This document shows, one piece after another, positions 55,401 through 62,000 of a stretch of DNA of 62,000 nt; position 1 is the stretch's first letter; each line of letters starts with the position of its first letter. The stretch spans positions 15,198,500-15,260,499 of the forward strand of contig NC_135558.1 of NCBI RefSeq assembly GCF_964340395.1, in the 5' to 3' direction. A program made the position numbers and the translations under genes. This DNA comes from Glandiceps talaboti (taxonomy: Eukaryota; Hemichordata; Enteropneusta; Spengelidae). Below the pieces are notes generated by a model. That model saw only the letters and a program-made list of their open reading frames with translations. It was not told where the DNA came from and made no database searches.

Positions 55401-56956
55401 CTGCCTCGAACGAGCCCTTTCATTTGTCTTCCTGACAAAACTGTAAAATATTCATCGACCTTCTACGTCATATACTAAAAAGACTTCGTTTCTCAAAGAT
55501 CGTTGACCTTTGGGTGTCGAATTTGTGCAACGGATATGGAGAATATAATCGAACATTGCTATTGGCAACAGCTGACTCTTTATTTACATTTTAGTGACCA
55601 TAATATATTTTCATTGTTGGAATCTGGGCCAACTTGAAGTGATGCGGGTACTAAGCTTATTATTGCTGGAAGTCTTCATGGTCATTATTTTTGAAAAATA
55701 TTCTCTAGAATTATCTTTTGGAAATTGTTATACTGGGAAATACATATAGAAGTTATTTGTGGTTTACTAATATGTATCAATCAACCGATAATTTATCAAT
55801 CGAACGGTCAACTGGTTTGTTGATCAACACAGACGCATATTACATATATAACAGTGGGAACAAACTTGAAAAGCCGAAGTATCTTAGGCTGTATTTTTTC
55901 TTTCTAAAACACTAATGTACAGCTAAGTAGATAATGCTTAGAGTACGCCTAAAAGGTAGCTGGTTTATCTGACAACTGATTGACCTTTTCGCAAATACAA
56001 CTAATGGTTTGATCGATAATCTGATCGATTAATAATCAATCAAACAAACAAACAACTGAACTAATGGTTCTATGAGTTTATTAATTAACCATCTATACCC
56101 ACCAAATCGACATCACATTCTCAGACAATGAAACAATTGTTAAGCGAACGAGTTAGCTTATCAATAAATTGAACAATCAATTGATTGGCAATTCAGCCAG
56201 CCAGCCAGACAGGCAATGAATTAGTTTGTCGGTCAGCCACTTTGACATCTGACGAAGGGTAACATTATATCGTGTATGGTAAATCAAATTGTCATGTACT
56301 GGGTCCATTGAAAGATTTCAATGTAATATATCTCCAATAAAGTCTGAACTAAAACCTTGGATATCGAATGAAAATAATCAAGCTTGGGTAACTGTTTGTT
56401 GATTCAGTCACGTGTCATTGACTCTTACGTCATCCATCATCGTCCACGTCATCAATGTTACATTACAGTGAAATATTAGTTTATCACAAAGTTCGTCACA
56501 GTTCAACTTGAGCATGCGTGTTAACATTCCAGAACGTATGTGATCAAATTTTTAGATGCGAAGAAAGAAAATAAGTAATACCGTCTCGTATGAGGGGTTC
56601 AACATAATTTGTAGTAGGGAGGGACAATGTTGGAAACTTATATAAGCACGGGTGTTGAAATCCGGGAGAGTTTGTCTCAAAGTTTAGAGATGAGAGGATA
56701 ATAAAATAGGGAACACTGTCCCATTTAAGGAGTTCATCATTATATATTACAGGGGGGCAAGGTGAAATTTGTGATAGAATGTGGGTGGGAGAGGGGTTGT
56801 AAGAATTTGTAAAAATTGCGCTTTGTAAGTAGCAGGCAAGGAACAGCAAATGCTGAAATCTAATATGTTGTTAAAATCGATACTAGACATGTACGATTTT
56901 TCTTAGAAATTGAAACTTGTAACCCCAAAGTTACTGGCACTAGAAACATGAACAAG

Positions 56957-56976
56957 CCCCCCCCCCCCCCCCCCCC
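56957..56976. repeat. Poly-C run
   Basis: About 20 consecutive C residues. Confidence 0.95.
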
Positions 56977-58329
56977 GGAGATAATGATACTAACCCTACT
57001 TGTCGGTTACTATCGGTCATTTTGCCATTTTCGTTCGCCTAATCAATAGGTACTCGCACTTTTAAGTTGTCTGGTGCCACGGGCAATTACGGCAAAATAA
57101 ATCGAATTTTGCCGGTAAAACAAATAATAGAAAACGCATGCCTGGTTTACATTCAACTTGTCTAATACGAAGTAGATTGAGACGCCATTTACAATTGAAC
57201 TAACACGAGTCTTTGAACAGACGTAATTATGGCAAATTCTGTCTTTCTTTCGTCCTAGTAAAGTTTGCGGGGCAAGAACTGCCAGCGTTTGACCCAGCGA
57301 GGTCACCCGTGTGCAGATAATAGCAAAGGGCGGGGACTGCTAATATTATATTGGGTGTGAAGGTTGGACCAAATGACGGTCGACGCGGGGTAGCTTGAGT
57401 ATACACTCCGATGCAATTGTCTGTCAAGGCCACGAGAAGTCTGGTTTATTCGAGCGGTGTATAGTGCATTCCATTGGACCTAGACACGGCGAGTCCTCTG
57501 TCTGTCCTTTTGAAATGGCGACTTCACAGAACCGAACTTTGAATGAAATAAAATTGGAGGAATTCAATTTTTTTTTAAATTCTATCAAGTAGTACGTATA
57601 CCAAAACTAAACGTTTTAATTCTCCGTGGTATGGTAAAACCAAACTTTGAATAAATAAAACTGTCTGGAAGAGTTAGCCATTGATTTTTTTTTCAATTTT
57701 GCTCGTAGTAAAATCTGCATAACGTAACTTGTGACTTTAAAGGGGTACAGTCGGTAACTTTATAGTGGTTGGTGGTTAGTTTTGTTTCATATTAACATAT
57801 AACTATAATATTATCCAATAACAAAAATGTGTTAAATTAACCTAACATCTAGTAGAACTGTCACTGAGAACTCAAATATGTTACAAAATGACATTAGGAC
57901 ATATCCTAAAAATAACAAAAACAATAACCATAACAAATGGAAAATTCATCTGTGTTGGTAAACCACAGTATTGAATTGAACTTTTGTTCCAAACACAAAC
58001 TTGAAAAAAAAGTCCTGAAATGTTCGACTGCACACTCCAGTCTTTGTCAGCAGATTGATCCCGCTATTCAGCACACGTGACATATATGGACAAGTTTGTA
58101 TTAGGAACAAAAGTTTGGTTCGATACTAAAAGACATACATAACTCTTACAGTTTCCAAGTCTCTTTGTTCATGCTGTGTCGATTTAGCCTCCGATTTTGT
58201 GCTAAACATGTTAAAGGTGTACTAGCGCCAAATGGACTATTTCTTGAAACTTTTTTTGATTAAATATAATAAGCTGCTCTTAATGTTATACGCCTAGTGG
58301 TGCATCATTTTGTTTCATCTACAGGTAAA

Positions 58330-58470
58330 CATTTGTGAGTAGCTGTGCACAAATGTAACGCATTAGCAATTTACGGCACGGACCCTAAAATCAGTGCCTC
58401 CAAAATATTGAATTCGCACACAAAGCTTAATCATCACGAGGCACGGTGTGAGAGAATACGTAACAATCAG
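58330..58470 (+). repeat. Dispersed repeat family B, copy 2
   Basis: Core 58370-58401, reading TTACGGCACGGACCCTAAAA then TCAGTGCCTCC, matches the inverse of 5633-5667. Flanks also correspond (GCACACAAAG; ATCACGAGGCACGGTGTG versus the ATTCACGAGACACGTTGTG of copy 1). Confidence 0.65.
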
Positions 58471-60740
58471 TGTGACTGGAATTGAAAGTGTATGACCACA
58501 GATAAGTTTCTTACTTGTCTTTGGTATGACTTACAACATATAGTAGCTTGTATATCTCGATATTGAATATTTAAAGAGCGCATTACCATATACATGTATA
58601 GGTATCGAGGCAAGTCAAACTTCACTGCCTACGTATAAAAATAAGCATTTACATACTGGTGTATTGTCTTTTTCTAAGTAATTGACCTATTTCAGTGAAT
58701 GTATCTTTGGGTTCTTGATGGAAGTACATGTCTCAGTGAAGGTTTAAGGTGTAGTACTGTGTACACTGACCGTTAACCGAATTAAAAATAGGACCTTAAT
58801 TTCAGTATGTACCCTTCAACCATATTGATCATCTTCGACCATCGGAGAGAAGCAACTGAAACTGAATAACAAAAACATTCAATTAACAGGATTTGTCAGC
58901 TGCTCAAAACGCTCACGTTCGCCCAACTACGTCAAGGAGTCTTTCCGAACTTATCCGAACGTACATCTTGTATTTCAAAGTTTAGTTGAGATTTAGCGCT
59001 CAAGTTGTAAATTCAAACCCCGCGTATTTCAAACTAAGTAGCAATAAGTTTTTTTATAAAACTTGATTGATCTATTGTAAAAACTGTAGCAGAGAGTTTA
59101 GATATAGATTTCACGACGCTACATATATATCGCAACGTAAAATAAACAGTAACGTCATCATTTGACACTCTTTCAGTATTTTTCGTCCAATGGTATATAT
59201 TGCCTATTGGCACTGTTGTACGTCATGCTAAATTATGTGTTTTCGCCACATACAACCTATAAGTCCACAGCTATCGCATACTTTATTTTTTGGAAATTTA
59301 TTTAGGTCTTTACCTGTAAGTACGTAGTATACATTCCATGGTGTGAATATACGGAATGGCTCAAACCTGTGCTGAAACATTTCACTAAACGTCCATTTTT
59401 TGACTTATGGACAGGTGAAATAGCTATCCATTGCAAAGGATTGAGCCATGCAAGTTTGGTTACATGTTCCTCGGAGAATTAAATCTGAGTTTTAGGGATA
59501 ATTTATTACAGAAATGGTCGTATCTAGTTTAGGGTTCTTTTTAAGCAAACACTTATGGTCAGGCACTGAGACAGAAACTATGTTTTTGTCGTAACTCTTT
59601 CTATGACGAGAAAATAAATGACTCACCGTCACACTCGCTTTTATCCGTAAACTATATATGTAAACACATAATGGGGCTTTGTTGATGTGAGTTCACAGGT
59701 ATGTTTTACGCATGCAAAGCACGTGCAAACACTAGGTCAAAGGTCAGATTCGTTTCCTCTCCTGCGAATAAAGTTAACTTTTAGGTCATCTTTAAATAGA
59801 AATTCTATTCTTTTCATGTGTGAAATGCTTCGCTTTGTCAGTGACTGTGTAAATAACACGTCTGGACTACCATATGATGACTAGTTGTTGCAATGCTAGT
59901 CAGGATTCTTTTAGAGAGCTTTTGATGGAATCCTAGAAAATAAAATTTGATACATAAAGAGAAGGATGCGCATTAGACCGGTCTTTTATTTTCGCTTGAC
60001 TTATACTGGAAGTTTGGGTGAGTTGGGTGACTCGGCGATTTTCATGGTTCAATGTACTGTATTGTACAGGGTTTTGTAAAATACCACGGAGTTGACTAGT
60101 ACCACAAAATACACTGATTTACGCACCTTTACAATGGGAATTAATCGAGCTGCAATAAGGGAATGGACTCGACAGCCTGTACTATATTTTGATAAACATG
60201 GCTGATAAGACTCTCAAAATATGCATACAGTGTGTCGAATCTGTCTCAAATCAGCGAACAAAATCACGTATGGGGTTGCATTTGGTTTTATTTTTCCATT
60301 TCTATCACAGTACGGATGGTTTGATACAGGGTGTAAGTCATATGTCAGCCGATTCTCTTGTCACAAGTTGATTACTTTTCATTGTAAATGTGCGTCGACG
60401 CTTGGTTTTGGCCGGTTTTCAAATCAATTGGAATAAAACCACAATGATGTATCATGCGATCCAAACCCTGCCTGAGGTGTCGACTGAATGTGTCGTTTCT
60501 ATACTTCATCTGTAGTGCTATTATATACATTTGTTTTTCATCCGATGCACAAGTCTGCGACCGGTCAACGTATAAAACTCAATGGCATTTTGCCATTGTA
60601 ATTAATATCTTGTCAAAACAGTTCCTGAAATACAAGGAAATTAATAACAGATTTTTCAAGCTACGATTCCCTTTCATTGTTAATCAGGGTTTATCAGCAT
60701 CATACATTTTGCGATGCCTGACCAGCAGAGAATAGAAATA

Positions 60741-61133
60741 CAGCGAATTTTACAATACCGTGCAGGTTTTCTGCTTGTTACAACAACGCAGAAACCAATA
60801 AGAAAATGGACATGCTACACTTTAAGATAGCAAGATTGAATGAGCACAGTTTCTTGCTACATTTTGTCTAAGTGAAATAAACTACAATGTCACCATACAG
60901 ACATCAAATGAACACCACAAAGGACATTTTATGCGCCCCTCATCGGGTGTTTGATACTAAGAAAAAACATCGGTGTCCGAACGTCTGCATGTCGTTGCAA
61001 TACATTGAAATGGTTTATTTCATTTACACTAAATGTAGCAAAAAATGCGATTTTGCTATTGAAGTGTGGCATATACAGTTTCTTGTGTAGTTGTAGCAAA
61101 CAGGAAAGCTGCACAATGTTGTGAAATTTACTG
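60741..61133. mobile_element. MITE copy C, full length (393 bp)
   Basis: Bounded by CAGCGAATTTTACAATACCG at the left and the inverse of CAGTAAATTTCACAACATTG at the right, with TA immediately outside both ends (60739-60740 and 61134-61135). The inverted similarity continues inwards for about 100 bp, including TTTCTTGCTACATTTTGT and its counterpart. Same family as 1408-1788. It encodes no transposase. Confidence 0.82.
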
Positions 61134-61560
61134 TATACAGGCAGACAGACAGTGGAGAGATGTGGGGAGAGACGGGGTGGGATTGAATCAACAGGCAATA
61201 GTTGGTTAACAAACGTTAGTGCAATACTCAGTGGACGTGTTCTATTCAGACTACATATGTAATGTAAAACGGGGACTAACTACCTTATCAATAACACACT
61301 TTAAATCTGTGAAAAATACAATGCACAAGTGTAGACGACGTGTCTTCATGAAGTATTTAGCCGACTCCACAATCTCACATCTGCTTTAAGTCTTTGTCGA
61401 GTTGTTGTGTCGGATTCATAGCCTTGTTTACATTGTAACAACATAATCGTATATTTTCAGGCTCTGTGATCTGTGTCGACTTAGATTTTATCTCTTGTCT
61501 AAAAAGGTTTATATCTCATGAGTGTACGCCTACATTGATGTGCAGAGAGGGAATTTCCAA

Positions 61561-61578
61561 GGGGTTGGGGTGGGGGGT
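61561..61578 (+). other. G-run cluster
   Basis: Runs of four, four and six G separated by one or two bases; weak G-quadruplex candidate. Confidence 0.4.
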
Positions 61579-62000
61579 GTTCACACCTGAAAGATACTGG
61601 GCCTAATGTAGTTTTTCAATTGACAGCAATTTTGTATGAATTTACAAGGTTAGTAATAATGATCTAATTAAACCTAATATGTCACAGTCTCCTTCATTTA
61701 AATTTACTTCGTGGGTTCACAAACACTCTACCGATGTAGACATATTGTATGTAGATGTAGGTGTATTTGAAACCATGCATATATGTTGTCTTGTGAAAAC
61801 AACTATAACTTAAATGCCGTATTTTTTACCAAAGAAATCGTGATAAAATGGAAGCCCACAGCCCAAATAGTTTAATTAGTTTTTATTTAGAAAACTATGA
61901 TGAACAAAATAGCTATGACAAATCTCTTTAAATATTTCCACGAAGGATAGCATTTCACAAGAGTTTTGCTGAAAATACACATTCTACATCAACTTTACGG

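Larger units (their letters stand above)
52442..62000. other. Upstream region of the EGFL7-like gene; no gene recognised
   Basis: The 5' UTR and promoter should lie to the right of 52441. The stretch to about 53030 is less A+T-rich than the rest, as a promoter might be, but no TATA box or start site can be assigned. The remainder holds a family B repeat (58330-58470), a C-run (56957-56976), a MITE (60741-61133) and otherwise ordinary A+T-rich DNA. Confidence 0.6.

Noticed and set aside
57395-57592. Possible plus-strand first exon beginning MATSQNRTLNEIKLEEF
   Set aside because: It ends in a low-complexity stretch and a stop with no clear donor or domain.

Overview
This is a window of animal nuclear DNA, A+T-rich, with long spliced introns and very abundant microsatellites. 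It looks like a non-vertebrate animal, probably a marine one. The species cannot be fixed from the sequence. No prokaryotic-type genes, rRNA or convincing tRNA genes were seen.

Two protein-coding genes can be reconstructed, both on the minus strand. The main one fills positions 52441 to 9100 and is an EGFL7/EGFL8-type gene. Eight coding exons join in phase (intron phases 2,2,1,1,1,0,1) into a 271-residue secreted protein: signal peptide, EMI domain, EGF, calcium-binding EGF, coiled coil and a Cys-X-Cys tail. The domain order and length match vertebrate EGFL7 (about 273 residues). Intron 1 is about 25.7 kb and intron 2 about 11.1 kb. The second gene starts at 4862 and runs off the left edge. 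It encodes a signal peptide followed directly by YWTD (LDL-receptor class B) propeller repeats, and three exons are visible. The two genes are tandem, with about 4.2 kb between them.

Layout: 1-1932, flank or intron of the YWTD gene, carrying a TA-flanked MITE. 1933-4862, YWTD gene exons 3 to 1. 4863-9099, intergenic, dominated by a 540-bp (ACAT)n tract. 9100-15386, compact 3' part of EGFL7 (exons 8 to 3), whose introns hold a 125-bp tandem repeat with palindromic CRE-like sites, a MITE fragment and a 600-bp pentanucleotide satellite. 15387-26528, intron 2, with minisatellites, foldback repeats, a 1.1-kb element with 90-bp inverted ends, and a rearranged Penelope-like retroelement carrying a probable hammerhead ribozyme. 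26529-26654, exon 2. 26655-52349, intron 1, mostly simple repeats and dispersed repeat families. 52350-52441, signal-peptide exon. 52442-62000, upstream region with no recognised gene and a complete MITE.

Nothing links the two genes biochemically beyond both encoding secreted or extracellular proteins. The least expected part of the window is its repeats: a MITE family, a foldback family with about 45-bp subrepeats, the long-inverted-end element beside a (TA)n tract and the inverted Penelope-like insertion, and several microsatellites arranged as large palindromes. No completely new gene system was recognised.
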